Source of the DNA: Symsagittifera roscoffensis
Taxonomy: Eukaryota; Xenacoelomorpha; Acoela; Convolutidae
Assembly: GCF_963678635.1 (NCBI RefSeq)
Contig: NC_087069.1
Coordinates: forward strand, 17,024,660 to 17,088,659
Direction: 5' to 3'
Length of the DNA: 64,000 nucleotides
Part shown: piece after piece, positions 1-11,145 of the stretch
Layout: every line of letters begins with the position of its first letter
Numbering within the stretch: position 1 is the first letter of the stretch
Translations under genes and position numbers: made by a program
Notes under the pieces: model-generated
What the model saw: only the letters and a program-made list of their open reading frames with translations
What the model was told of the DNA's origin: nothing
The model's database searches: none

Positions 1-354
1 GCGGAACCGTTTGTCGCCTAAAAATCGTAGAGCGATTCACAACAGACTTAAAGCGTTAAAACTTCAAGTTACTCCCCCTTGTAAGTTATTGATGTGTTAG
101 AGTATTTTGTGGATTTACTTGAGTAAAAATAGGGTAATTTCCGAGAGTCGTTCTTTTCTGAAATTATTAAGCTTGGAAGCTAAGTTTCAAAAGAAAATTA
201 AGAAGTTGTTTGAGAAACGTAGCAACCTCGAAAACGAACTTTATAAATGCCACGAAATAATTTTAGAATACACAGAGAGTCAGTGTCGTTGCTCAAAAAT
301 TGATACGAAAAATGTAGGAACTATATAGAACAAGCGGTCGAGATAAATACTGAG

Positions 355-1419
355 TTGATTGATATGGCTGCAAAAAGTGCCAATCCCGACGAATTGATAC
401 CGGCACAAGATATGTGGCTTCATAAGTTGACTCAAAGCAACGATAAAGTTCTGCAGGAAGCTATCACATATGAAACAAGTTTTGAGGCAGTAACAGAGCC
501 GGACAAAATAGATAGCAGCTCAAAAAATTCTCATCGTTCTGAAAAAGGTGAAAAACCCCCGTCGCATAAAACAGATACCCGCTCTAAGTTGTCGCATCGA
601 AGCAGCCGACATCAGCAATCGGGTTCTCAGAAATCGAGTTATACCGCCGCTCCGTCGAAAATACTTTCTGAGAAAAAGCGCGATTTAATGATTTTAAAGA
701 AACAACAAGAGGAACTTGAGAGGCAGGCAAAGGTATCATTAAGACTGAAAGAACAACAAAGCCGTTTAGAATTGGAAGAATTGGCTGAAGAACACAGGAA
801 AAAACTGGCAGAAATTGAGTTGAAAGGGCTTAAGTTAGAAGATGAGTTGTCGGAAATCAGCGAGAATGCTGAGGAAAGTGGTTTAACTCGAATCTCTCCA
901 CAACTAACCATAGACGAAAATGATCGTACGCGACACTGGGTCAAATCTGTCGACCACAGTCCGCCTGATGCTGTTGTAGTTCCCAATCAAGAGCAGCACG
1001 TTCGTTCTACAGCTGAGGCAACTTATCCTGCATTAACAAATTATTTGGTTTCACCAAATTATACAGGAAAGAACAATGGCCAGACAGCTTCTAGTGATCC
1101 CGGATTGCATTACACTAACCACATTCACGGACAACATCATAATTTGTCGAATTTGGTCCGATCGCAGGTTTCCGTTAACAATCCAGTAGGGTTACAACAG
1201 TTCATTCAACCTGTTTCTAATAATTTGCCTCAGCAAACTCTTTTGTCCACTCATCCGGTGCTAGGCATTCTAAACACAGGGTCAGTAGTCCCGGTAACTT
1301 CTGAAAATTATTTTGCTCCGACAACATCTGCAGAAGTTCCATCTGGTGTAGCACCGTTCGTTCCTGCATCAACAGCAGTTAATCATGTTTCTTTAGTCAT
1401 CAGACTACAGGGTCAGTAG
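355..1419 (+). pseudogene. BEL/Pao Gag N-terminal segment
   Basis: Open frame of 354 codons; the first ATG is at 364 (MAAKSANPDE). Residues roughly 105-170 form a charged coiled coil (runs of EEL, RLKEQQ and HRKKLAEIE), followed by a Q/N/P/T-rich low-complexity tail. N-terminal coiled coil plus disordered linker is usual ahead of the conserved gag core in BEL/Pao elements. The frame stops at 1419, while a similar V/P/S-rich composition continues in another frame at 1461-1680, so a frameshift separates it from the core at 1796. A short coil-rich frame at 107-328 may be a further upstream remnant. Confidence 0.6.
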
Positions 1420-1795
1420 TAGCTGGCTACCAAGCACCTGTAGTCCCATCACAACAACATATGGGTGTTCCCGTTAGTAGTTATAACTTTTCAAGTGACC
1501 ACTATAATCCTTATAGTAATTTGTGGAGACCAGCTGTTGCTGCCCCTTTATTGTCAGCTCAACAACACTACAGTCCTTCGACAACTGTTTTTTCCACAGT
1601 AACTCCGATTGTTCCTCCGAATAATTTTGTTCCTTATACAAGTGGAGGGACTGTGTTCTTTCACAGCTTGAAAATTCTTCTCATGCTAATCAACCGTTCG
1701 TTCCTGATTGTCACGGTAACTCTTCAAGTTAAACAGAGCCAACTCCCGGTAATTCACCTGGTGCAGACGTCGAGCGTCAACTTTCGACACGAGAG

Positions 1796-2593
1796 TTGTT
1801 TAATATACTCATGCACAGCCGAAAAGATCATCTCCCTGAGTGGAAGCTGACCCAGTTCGATGGCAACCCACTTAATTGGCATGACTGGTTTGGGCAATTC
1901 ACATCGACGGTCGGTTCAGCCATACTCAGTGACGATGAAAAGCTTACCTATCTGAAAACGCTCGTAGTGGGTAAAGCAAAATCCGCAATCGCTGAGTATA
2001 GCAATAGCGGAGTACTATATAAAGACGCATTAGCAACTCTTCAAAGAAAGTTCGGGCAGACGCATGCTGTAGTAGGGGCTCATCTAGATAAATTGAGTAA
2101 TTTCCCGCCGCTGAAAATGCATAACTCGGAAAATGTAATTGGATTTTCCTCTGCAATTTCTGGACTTGTTGCCGTATTCATGTCCCTGTCTTTTAACGAC
2201 GACCTGAAAAGTGTTAACTTACTGAATCAAGCTGTGCGTAAGCTTCCCCCGAACCTTAAGGAGGCATGGTCAATGCAAACCGTAAGACGCCAATGGCATA
2301 GACCAACTCTGCTAGATTTCAACGAATGGCATAAAGAAAAGACGGAGGGTCATGAGAGGCTAAAAACGATCGTTTCTAAGGGTAAGTCTGAAGAACCGGT
2401 TAAGCAAAAAGTAGGTACGAAAGTGTTTGCTAGTAACGCAAATGTAAGTAATAAGACTAGGGAAAAACCAAAGTACCCTCCATGTTCTGTATGTAAAGGT
2501 CAAGACGCTCTTTGGAATTGCGCCGTATTCAAAGAGAAAAACGCTACGCAGCGAGCGAAACATGTAGCCGAACAAAAACTTTGCTTTGCGTGA
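1796..2593 (+). pseudogene. BEL/Pao Gag core (DUF1759-like) and first zinc-finger cysteines
   Basis: The motif LTQFDGNPLNWHDWFGQF followed by an all-helical stretch (LTYLKTLVVGKAKSAI, then ALATLQRKFG) is the signature of the Pao-type gag domain, which forms the virus-like particle. The C-terminal part holds the start of a Cys-rich knuckle (CSVCKG...NCAVF). The reading frame is cut by TGA at 2591-2593. The same frame then continues with further zinc-finger cysteines and the protease, so the TGA is a nonsense change within Gag and not the natural end. No ATG is needed in this frame because it continued from upstream before decay. Confidence 0.8.
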
Positions 2594-3097
2594 TTACAGA
2601 GCAATCACAGTTTTCGTAATTGTAGCAAGGCCAGAAAGTGCCCCAAGCCAAATTGTGAAAGCACGCGCAACGTACTCTTACATGGAGCGGAGAAAATTTT
2701 TCCTCCTAAGGATGCTAAAAGTTCCCCGGCGTCAGGTAACGTAAACACTAAACATGTATCGACTAACGCTGCCGTCGGCGATATTCACAGCCAGGAGTCA
2801 ACTAAAGGCCTCCTGCCAGTTGCATCACTCGCCGTCTCTGCGGATGCGACGATTACTAACACCCTAGCGCTTTGCGATAGTGCTTCCACGCACTCATGGG
2901 TATCCGCCGATCTCGTAAAACGCCTCCATTCGGTTGGCACTCCCGTTAACCTCACCATAAATGGATTCAATTCCACGAGCTTGATGAAAACTCAGCAAGT
3001 AAATTTCAAATTTCCGCCGAAACGAATAATAGTGAATTTTCGTTTTCTTTTCGAGCTTATGTTAAGGATCATATTCGCATTGGCTCGGATAGCATAA
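2594..3097 (+). pseudogene. BEL/Pao zinc knuckle tail and aspartic protease fragment
   Basis: Directly after the nonsense codon the gag frame continues with Cys/His residues (NHSFRNCSKARKCPKPNC). About 70 codons later comes a retropepsin start, ALCDSASTHSWVS, in which DSA is the catalytic triad as usual for BEL/Pao proteases. The frame loses similarity after about 2990 and stops at 3095-3097. The protease C-terminal half (IIIGQDFYHAIRP, with PIGWVLSGP after it) is visible in another frame at 3130-3324. At least one frameshift therefore splits the protease. Confidence 0.7.
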
Positions 3098-3460
3098 GTA
3101 TTCCTGAATTACAGGAAAAATATCCGCAGTTGGCTCCGATAAAACCTATACATTATAAGTATGAGGACGTCGAAATAATTATTGGACAGGATTTCTACCA
3201 TGCCATAAGACCCGTTGAGTACCTTCTGGGGGAGGACTCTATTTCACCGTGCGCCGTACGCCTTCCGATAGGTTGGGTTTTAAGTGGTCCGTTACCGCCG
3301 TCCTTTAAGTCGAACTCGTCTTGATTTAAGTGTGTTGTCGAATACATGTCTCTTGCGGACCAAATTAAAACTTGGTATGAGTTGGAGTCATATGGGGCCT
3401 TCAAGCAGGTAGAAGCCCGTTCCGCCGCCGACAATTGATGGTGAGAGGTACATTACACCA

Positions 3461-5437
3461 ATGCTTTGGAACGATAAGGAAAGTAGTTTACCGAATAACT
3501 ATTTTTCCTCCTTAGCTCAATTAAAGTCTTTGGAAAAGAGGCTAGATAAGGATCCGTCGCTCCGTGAAAAATACGCCGAAACAATAAGAGAAGATCTACA
3601 AAAAAGATATGTCATAACCGTTAAGGCACACGATCCCAAATCACGAACAGATCGTGAGTGGTATCTCCCACATCACCCGGTGTTGAACCCGAATAAACCC
3701 GGTAAGGTGCGCCGAGTCCTCCATGGGGCATCGAAGTGTCATGGTGCTTCCTTGAACAAACCTCTGTTGGTTGGCCCGGATCTCCTTCAAAACCTCATTT
3801 TTGTACTTTTAAGATTCCGTCAGCATAAAGACGCCGTTTCAGCTGACATTGAAGGGATGTTTTTACAGGTTGGAGTCCGTGAAGAAGATCAACCTTCTCT
3901 TCGTTTTTTGTGGCAGGAGGACCCCACATCAAGTGTGGTAGTTCACCAATATACGCGTCACATTTTTGGTGCTCGTGACTCGCCGACTTGTGCGAATTTT
4001 GCTTTGCAGAATACTGCATCGGATAATCAAGCTGAGTACCCCGAAGCTTTTTCGGTTGTTGTCCAGAAATTCTATATGGATGATTATCGGGATTCGTTTC
4101 AAAACAGGGATGACGCCTTGAAATTAGGTAGGGATTTGGTCTCGTTGCTTAAATTAGGTGGGTTTCATCTGACAAAATTTGTTAGCAACGTGCCCGACGT
4201 AACAACCGCTCTTGATCCGGACAACCGTGAGTCCAATTCCTCTCTTAAAGATATTTGTGCGAGTCCAGACCAGTCGTCACATGTTCTCGGTCTTAAGTGG
4301 GATCACGTAAAAGATACCTTAGTCGTTAGTAGAGGGGTTGATCGTCCACTAAACAAAGCAATGACTCAGCGTACCGTGTTGAGTTTTGTTTCCTCTGTTT
4401 TTGATCCAATTGGGTCAGTGGCTCCGTATACCGTGAAGGCTCGCCTTCTATTAAAAGATATCTGGCGAATCAGCGGTCAAAAATGGGACGATGATCTGCC
4501 AGAGGAAATCAAAAAGCAATTCCCTGAGTGGCACTCAAGTCTTCATTTGTTAGGTTCTCTGACAATACCTCGGAGCTATTTCACTGAGCCTGTCGACCAA
4601 ATAGAACTTCACATGTTCGGTGATAGCTCGCAGGATGTTTTCTGTACCGTCGCTTTCCTTCGTGCGCGACTTGTTAGCTCCCATCAGACCGAATTAGCCT
4701 TTGTGTTTGGCAAAGCCCGCGTCGCGCCTATGAAAGAGCTTTCTATTCCAAAGTTAGAGCTTCAAGCGGCTCTTCTTGCAACCCGCTTAAAGGAAGAAAT
4801 TTTGAAAGGTCTTACTTTCAAAGTTACGGATAGTTTCATGTGGACAGATAGTACCACTGTTCTTCAGTGGCTTCACTCTTGTAGTAAGCTACCCGTTTTT
4901 GTTGGTAATCGCACTGGTGATATTCTGGAGTCTACCAGCACTGATCAGTGGCATCACATACTTAGCGGTGATAACCCAGCTGATGCCGGTACACGAGGGA
5001 TTTCTTCGGAAGCCCTCAAGGAAAGCAGCTGGGTTAATGGCCCTAGTATATTGAGAACAACTGATTGGCCGTTCAAGCCCGATACAAGGGTTATCGATAA
5101 AATAAGACTCAAAGAACCATCATGTGATATCGACATTTGTCTGGAAATTTCGTCAAATTTTGTCGTCGATGTTTTGACAGGAAAAAATTTTCCCTTCGGA
5201 AAATGGGAGAGGTTCAATTCAATTGTAAAATACAAACGCGCAGTAGCATTTTTGTTAAGATGGCTGCCATCCCATAATTATTTCCGGTCGAGTATATTAG
5301 AAATTACATACCCGTCTGAAATGGATATTGCTGAACAGAAGCTCATTTACCTGTCCCAGGGTGAAACATTCCCTAGTGAGCTAAAACCACTAAGATCCGG
5401 TAAAGTTATCACGAGGAATAGTCGGATCGCCAAGTAG
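3461..5437 (+). pseudogene. BEL/Pao reverse transcriptase and RNase H
   Basis: This frame is still open for 658 codons. RT landmarks are the catalytic Asp near residue 129 (SADIEGMF), RHIFGARDSP, and the YMDD active site at residues 205-208 (QKFYMDDYRDS). After the thumb and connection (FVSSVFDPIGSVAPYT) there is an RNase H-like region with MFGDSSQDVF and MWTDSTTVLQWL. The frame is open a little upstream of the ATG (PTIDGERYITP), so the ATG at 3461 is an internal Met. RT would copy the element RNA into cDNA. The zinc-binding N-terminus of integrase that should follow is mostly missing. Confidence 0.87.
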
Positions 5438-5655
5438 TCGCCGTTCATTGGACCAGCTGGCATCCTTCGCTCGACTGGGCGCAACAGCCGCTTCGTTAAC
5501 TCCGATTTCGATAGCAAGCATCCGATTATGCGAAACATTGAAAATACTTGCGTTGTGTGCCGAAAACGCAAAGGGCCAACCGTAACTCATATGATGGCTG
5601 ATCTGCCCATTGAAAGGCTGGGTTAAAAGCAACCTCCTTTCTCTAACACAGGCGT

Positions 5656-6555
5656 CGACTACTTTGGGCCGTTCCTAGTTCCAATCCGGAGAAGTACGGA
5701 AAAGAGGTGGGTTTTGTGTTCACATGTCAAACCATTAAAGCAGTGCACATTGAAGTGGTCCCCTTGCTCGACACAAGCTCTTGTGTGATGGGCGTGGAGA
5801 GATTTATTGCACGTCGTGGTACTCCGACTACCATCATGTCCGACAACGGCACGAACTTTGTTGGCGCTCAGAAAGAGCTCTTAGCTTGCGTTGAGAGTTG
5901 GAACAAGCTCGCACCCGCTGTTTTTGTTCAGAAAGGGATCAAGTGGAAATTCAATCCACCCAGCGTACCGCACCATGTTGGCTCCTGGCAGCGATTAGTT
6001 CGGAGTGTCAAGCGCGTTTTGTATGACATCTTAGGCAACAGAAGAGTAACTGAGGAGGTTCTAAGAACCACGCTGTGCCTTGTTGAGCAATCACTCAACG
6101 CTAGACCGATAACAGCCGTTAGTTCCGATCCGCTTGATTTAGAGGCGTTAACCCCGAATAATTTTAGCCTTGGTCAACACGCAGCGAGTTTTCCGTCGCT
6201 AAGTTTCGAAGAAAACTTCGACCATAAGAAGCGGTTCGCCAGAGCGCAATCATACGCTAACGCAATGTGGACACGGTGGATGCGGGAAGACGTTCCTTCC
6301 CTCAATAGGAGGGCAAAGTGGCACAACCAGTCAGACGTTAAGTTGAAAGCCGGCGACTTGGTTTGGGTCATAGAGCCTGACACTCCACGTGGACATTATC
6401 CACTCGCACGTATCCTAAAACTGCACTATGGCAAGGAAGGATGCGCGAGATCCGCTGACATAAAAACCGTTACGAGCGAACTGACCCGCCCGACCGTAAA
6501 GCTCGCTCACGTTCTTCCTTGTTTAGGGGTGGAGGATGTTGCAGCGCAAATGTAA
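5656..6555 (+). pseudogene. BEL/Pao integrase, catalytic Glu lost
   Basis: The first catalytic Asp lies in VDYFGPF near 5656, in a different frame from the rest. The second is in MSDNGTNF near 5838-5860. At the third position, where BEL/Pao integrases have W-E-R-L-V-R-S, this copy reads SWQRLVRSVK, so Glu is replaced by Gln (CAG at 5988-5990). The C-terminal region contains SLNARPI and LKAGDLVWV, typical of the family. The open stretch 5707-6555 has no ATG at its start. Frame break plus active-site loss mean no function. Confidence 0.82.
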
Positions 6556-6599
6556 ATGTAAAACAAAAGTATAAATGCATATAAACGCAAATGCATATA

Positions 6600-6665
6600 G
6601 GGACAGTAGCCAAGCGTATACATGGTGGGTTCGGCGCCGGTTTGAATCCCGCCTAGGTCATTCCT
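6600..6665 (+). repeat. tRNA-like segment, possible SINE head
   Basis: An A-box-like TAGCCAAGCG is followed about 35 bases later by a good B-box-like GGTTTGAATCCC. These are the two internal promoter boxes of RNA polymerase III and the usual start of tRNA-derived SINEs. A complete cloverleaf and a clear tail or target duplication were not seen, so this may be a SINE fragment or chance. Confidence 0.3.
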
Positions 6666-6780
6666 TTCTAGAACTCGAATATGCACCGAACTTGATGGGA
6701 TGCTCCATAACCAGCTTCGATCCCCCCAAAACCTATTTTAACCGTCTTTTCGCTCTAATTTGGTTCAGCCTTGATTAAGG

Positions 6781-7828
6781 CTGACCTTTAAAAAGAGAAA
6801 TTTGTCTCAAGGACAAATACTGGCCATTTTTGCAGCTTGTTTTGATTTATGCAGTTTGTTGTGACCGATGATGAAATACGTTTTGAAAACTGTAAAATTA
6901 TGGATTTCCAGTGTTAGTTTTGCCGAGAAAACGCTCTGTAATTCAACTGTTTAAAAGTTAATTTTTTTACGATTCGGTTTGTGGAGATTTACGCGCACAT
7001 TTTTTACTGAGCTCAGAGTCTCAAAAACAAGCACAGACGTCCTTATTTGACCTTTAATGTTTTTAGAAATATTTTTTAAAAAAATTGAAGCCTCTTTTTA
7101 GAAACAACTATGTTTTTGAAACAAGACTGCTAATAATTTATTATAGCTTAGATTATGTATGGTTTCAGTTTTTACATGAATTTCATATAAAACTACTAAG
7201 ATTAAGAGTTTGAACTATTAACGGAAACTTGAACCATCGCTTAACTTTTCGCTAATTATCAAAAAGTAGGGAACTGGTACTTGTACTTGATCGTTGCTAT
7301 CAGACATCGGTCATCATTTAATTTAAACATTAAAACAGCACGAACGCTTACACTTGGCCTCTGACATTGTTTCGAGTGTTTTTTGGCTAAAAAATGTCAC
7401 TTTGCGAAACTCCCTTGGAAAAAATGCAATTGCTACTCACGATTGTTGCTGTGTAATATTTAAAAACTGATTCAGTTTAAGTAATTTATGATAAGGATTA
7501 AACTATTAACCTCAATTAATTATCAGGATAAAACTGAGTTTCTCATTGTTTCTTCAAAAAAAATATCAACTGTAGTGTCAAAAAATAATGGACTTTGATT
7601 GATTTTAAAAAATTCGTATAATTTTTGCTCAGCAACAAGCAATTATGTTCCAGCTCAGTGACAAAAAAAAATTCCTTGCCAAAACAAGAATTTTTAGTTA
7701 ATTAAAAAAGGTTATTTGTGTTTCAAATTTAATCACTTAAGTTGAAAACAAAATAGATTTCATGATCTAAATTTTACAACCGTTATAGATTATAGTGATC
7801 TTTTTTGTCTTGAAATCCATTCTAAACA
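6781..7828. other. Gene-free stretch
   Basis: AT-rich DNA with frequent stops in all frames. I see no gene, no clear repeat structure and no regulatory element here. Confidence 0.6.
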
Positions 7829-8768
7829 CCCGGGTTGACCAAAAATGCTTATCATACAATTCTCATAAAAGGCAAATTTCTTTCATACAACTCCATACAA
7901 TTGCATACGTACAAAAAATTGTATGAAAACTCTACAATAAATATTTTCCCATAAATGGAAAGTGTACGATAGGGGTTTTCGCCATAAACCAAAAAGTTGG
8001 TTTTTGTTGCTACATTTATTTGCTGTAGAAACTTTTGGTTGTGTTTGCAACCGAGCACAAGTGACAAAGACCTTGGTTACTCACAGAACCAAAGGTTGGA
8101 CGGTCTTGCATTTACAATGCATGAAAAACGACCTGATATGGCTTCGAGCTGTCTTTCACAAATTATAGAACAGAAGTAACATTTTTTTAATTTTTGGCAA
8201 AATTTTTTTATGATGATTATTCCAAATTTTTGAATTTTCAAATTATCAGACATTGATCAAGACATACAAAAACACGCCATACAAAAGAAATAGGAACTTT
8301 CAGTGTTTTTGAAAAAAAATTGAGTGAAAACAAAAAAATGCCATTATTATCGTATCCAGGACTACGTTATGCTCAAAAAATTAAATTTTGTATGCATTTT
8401 ATTTTTTTTTCGGAAAATGTTTGTTTGCGTTCAAAATTAGATTTGCAGTTGAAAAAAAAAACAAAAAAAAATTTAGGACAAGTTTTCAAATTTAAAACTG
8501 AAAAATTTTTGTGTCGTATATGGAAATTGTATGGTAAGAATTTTTTCAAAAAAAAATCAAATCAGTTTTTTTTGTCAGCCCTCTGTTCAACTGTTCTCAA
8601 AAAGCCGCAGAAATGGTTTAATTTTTTTTTCTAATGTTTTTCGAAAATGTATGAAAATTGTATGACAAGCATTTTCTCCATACACTTGTTGTATGGAATT
8701 GAATGATGATGATTTCTGTTGAATGGAATTGTAGGATAAGCAGTTTCGGTGTATGGAGTCAACCCGGG
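7829..8768. mobile_element. Inverted-repeat element, CCCGGGTTGAC ends (MITE-like)
   Basis: The left end reads CCCGGGTTGAC and the right end GTCAACCCGGG, an exact 11-bp inverted pair 940 bp apart. Just inside, both ends carry variants of GCTTATCATACAATT and its complement, so the inverted similarity extends further with mismatches. The interior repeats the CATACAA/TTGTATG motif and A/T runs and has no transposase frame. Most likely a non-autonomous DNA element. Target duplications were not clear. Confidence 0.6.
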
Positions 8769-9171
8769 CTGTTGTTATCCAATAGTCACCGATGGGGCAA
8801 TTACAAAAACTGTTTGCAAAAAATATCAAAACAAAAGAAAAGACAACAAAAGACAAACTTATCACTGTTTGTTTGCAGTGAAGTTTGTGAACTTTTTATT
8901 TGAATGAACTTATTTGGACAAACTTAACAAAATTAGTTAACTAATGATATCTTTTTTCTAACTAAATATCAAAATTTCTTTGATTCCAATTAAAATTTTG
9001 CGATCATGATTTCTTTAAAAAAATGGAATATATAAAAGCTAATTTTCATACGAATTTTTTTTCTTTTATTTACTTGAAGCTATTTTTTATGCTGTAATCA
9101 ATAGTATTACAAGTTTGGATTGTGGTATTTGCTTTTCAGTCCACAATTCTCAAAAAGACATGAAAATAGAA
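8769..9171. other. Gene-free stretch
   Basis: AT-rich sequence between the inverted-repeat element and the giant retroelement; nothing recognised. Confidence 0.5.
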
Positions 9172-9175
9172 CAAA
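9172..9175. other. Target site duplication (left), CAAA
   Basis: The four bases before the left LTR are CAAA. The same four bases follow the right LTR at 28027-28030. A 4-bp duplication is typical of Ty3/gypsy integrases and confirms the element boundaries. Confidence 0.85.
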
Positions 9176-9373
9176 TGAGTTAGGACCGAAGTGTAACTCA
9201 TAGAGTAATTTCGGATAGGGTACACCGTCTGCTCGTCACGCTATCTTATTTTCGGCCGGATAGATTCGTGCAACTTCTTAGTCTAATACCGATCCTAATC
9301 TTACTCTTATACTATCTAGTCTCAGGTTGTTGAACTAGTCTCTGCTAGGCTCAATAGATCTAGGGTATACTGG

Positions 9374-9379
9374 TTTATT
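9374..9379 (-). terminator. Poly(A) signal AATAAA in the 3' LTR
   Basis: TTTATT on the + strand reads AATAAA in element orientation, about 200 bases into the LTR. It is the only clear hexamer in the LTR and probably defines the 3' end of the element RNA. The same hexamer exists in the 5' LTR at 27817-27822. Confidence 0.6.
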
Positions 9380-9440
9380 GCGGCTGCTGAAGTGCTCGGG
9401 AGAGTCCAACTAATTTCTAAGTTAAATTCAAATCTCTCTG

Positions 9441-9468
9441 GTGCTGAAATTACAAGTAACTTCAGCAC
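9441..9468 (-). promoter_or_regulatory. LTR hairpin upstream of the poly(A) signal
   Basis: GTGCTGAAATTAC, a two-base loop (AA), then GTAACTTCAGCAC form a 13-bp stem with one mismatch. The same hairpin exists in the other LTR (27884-27911). It lies 60 bases before AATAAA in element orientation, a position reminiscent of the structured R region of retroviruses. Its function is inferred only from position. Confidence 0.5.
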
Positions 9469-10161
9469 TTACAAATAAGTGGGTTGTTAGTTAGATGGAT
9501 CATGATTGGTTAATATTAAATACTTTACATTGGTAAAACATTTAATTTATCCAATCATAAAATGTAGTTTAGATCAGGTTCCACCCATCCGGGTTTTACA
9601 GAGTTTTTTAGAACAGTTCTTCTGTAGTTCAAGGATGGATGATGGACGTTGGTATTTGGCGAACATCATAATTTTCTTCCGCTTCTTCTTGTGACAACGA
9701 CTGAGTCTCTGCAACAGCATCAATTCTGATTTCAGAATGGTTGGCTATGTCAGGTTTTTCTGTTCTTCGGAGAGAACTTCTTTTGTGTTTGATCTAGCTT
9801 GGGAATGGCGTGGAGATTGTGCGTGGAGGGGATGCCTGGTTACTCGGATCTGTACGTATACTTGAACATCGAGGTGGTCATTGGTCTAGTTCAATGAAGT
9901 CCTTTTCTGCGAAGTCAAGTCGTACTCTAAATCCTTTGAGTTGTGATTGTGAGCGGCATATCGATTGTAGTTGGTCATTCTCTCTCGAGTGTAGTGGGGT
10001 CGTCTTGTCTTTTGATGTTCGTCTTTGGTGTTGTATTCTGATCTATATATTGCATCATGTGATTTTACATTTTATAAAACTTTTATTAGTTTAGTATTTT
10101 TTAATTATGATTTTAGTTAGTTGTTTTCACAAAAGCTTTTTGTTTTAGTTCGGTTATTTTG

Positions 10162-10189
10162 AAGAGTTACTCACCCTTGAGTAGCTCTT
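10162..10189 (-). promoter_or_regulatory. 12-bp hairpin in the 3' region
   Basis: AAGAGTTACTCA, loop CCCT, TGAGTAGCTCTT: a 12-bp stem with a single mismatch. It stands alone in non-coding element sequence, so it is a candidate structured RNA signal (for example transport or stability). The role is inference. Confidence 0.45.
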
Positions 10190-10225
10190 ATTAAAAATAA
10201 AGGTGTGGTCACAAAGCGTGGATGT

Positions 10226-10300
10226 AGCGCGGTGGGTTAGGCCGGCTATAGAGCATGCTCAGGACGTCCTTTCCTGGTGGGTTAGGCCAGGTGTGGGAGT
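10226..10300 (-). promoter_or_regulatory. Structured segment with duplicated GGTGGGTTAGGCC
   Basis: GGTGGGTTAGGCC occurs twice, about 45 bases apart. The second copy is enclosed by CCTGG and CCAGG, which can pair. Between them are the palindromes GAGCATGCTC and AGGACGTCCT. It is GC-richer than its surroundings. This may be a folded RNA element near the 3' end of the transcript. Confidence 0.4.
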
Positions 10301-11145
10301 ATAATTTCATGCGATGTTTGTGAGGGGTCCTGTTATGTGACAACGTTTTATGTTGGGTTTGTTGTGGTTTTACTTATGTCTTGTTGGTTATGTACTTTTT
10401 CTAAAAAGCAAATTGTTTGTGGTATGGGTTTGTCTTTCGACTTTTTTGTGTTTTATTATTTCTTTCTAAGACTTTGTAATAGTCTTCAAAAGAATAAATT
10501 ATCCAGTTTTAAACTGGGTTAATCCGGTTTGGGTACCGTTGGTTTCCTTTTCTTAGTCATGCTGTTATTCTATGATTTGTGGTATTTAGTAAGCTGCGTT
10601 GGTTAGTTTTGTTTAGTATATGATTCCTTTCCAACCGGGTTAAAGGAAAGTTTGAAACATGTTATTATATGTTAGAGTTGTTGAGTGTGAAAACTTGAAA
10701 CTGAAATTCATTATTTTAAACAATTCTTCGTGGGCGAGCTGTGCGAGTGTGGATAGAATTTCTGTGCGAATGAATGAAAATATCAAAAGGTTAGTACTGA
10801 AATTGCATTTTATTAATTTACTGCATAGAATTTGGAAATTTACTGCTAGTTATGGGGGAATTTTAAGATACAAATTTTCATCATATGTATATTTACTGCT
10901 TTTGGGGGAAAATTTTATAAATTAATTTACTGCATTGGTATTATATTTATTTAATTGTTGGTGCACAAGTTTAATAGGGTTTTTAACAGTTTTGAAGAAG
11001 TTTGCTATTTTTTATTTTTCTTTTGTGAATTTTTCAGATGATCTAGGATGAAGGCTAAAAATCTAAAGAAAACATGAATAAAGAATGGTGAGTTTTTTAA
11101 TATTTTTAATTAGTTAGTAATACTTACTTAATTCATACTTACCTG

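Larger units (their letters stand above)
1..6555 (+). mobile_element. Decayed BEL/Pao LTR retrotransposon, internal region
   Basis: The order of recognisable domains (coiled-coil N-terminal gag, Pao-type gag core, CCHC cysteines, aspartic protease, RT with YMDD, RNase H, integrase) is that of a BEL/Pao element on the + strand. The frame is broken by an in-frame TGA at 2591-2593 and by several shifts between about 1420 and 1800, 3000 and 3460, and 5430 and 5710. The integrase has lost its catalytic Glu. The left end lies outside the window and no LTR was recognised after 6555. The copy is a molecular fossil. Confidence 0.88.
9176..9583 (-). repeat. 3' LTR of the giant element
   Basis: A 408-bp repeat, TG...CA, identical to the other copy at 407 positions. 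In element orientation it starts at 9583 (TGGAACC) and ends at 9176. It contains CCAAT-type boxes (CCAATCA facing both ways, at about 9508-9515 and 9551-9558), a near-perfect 13-bp hairpin (9441-9468) and an AATAAA poly(A) signal on the - strand at 9379-9374. The purine tract before it is weak (GGATGGG). Confidence 0.95.
9584..11145 (-). other. 3' non-coding region of the giant element
   Basis: About 1.56 kb between the last large ORF and the 3' LTR. On the - strand no long ATG-initiated frame is visible. An acidic open segment (about 55 codons, with SLSQEEAEENYDVRQ) lies near 9610-9780 without its own ATG and could be a 3' exon of a spliced accessory product. The stretch also holds a strong hairpin (10162-10189) and a duplicated GGTGGGTTAGGCC motif. 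Such a region could serve RNA export, packaging or termination. Confidence 0.5.

Noticed and set aside
8320..8634. 104-codon + strand frame rich in Lys and Phe
   Set aside because: Translation of A/T runs inside an inverted-repeat element.
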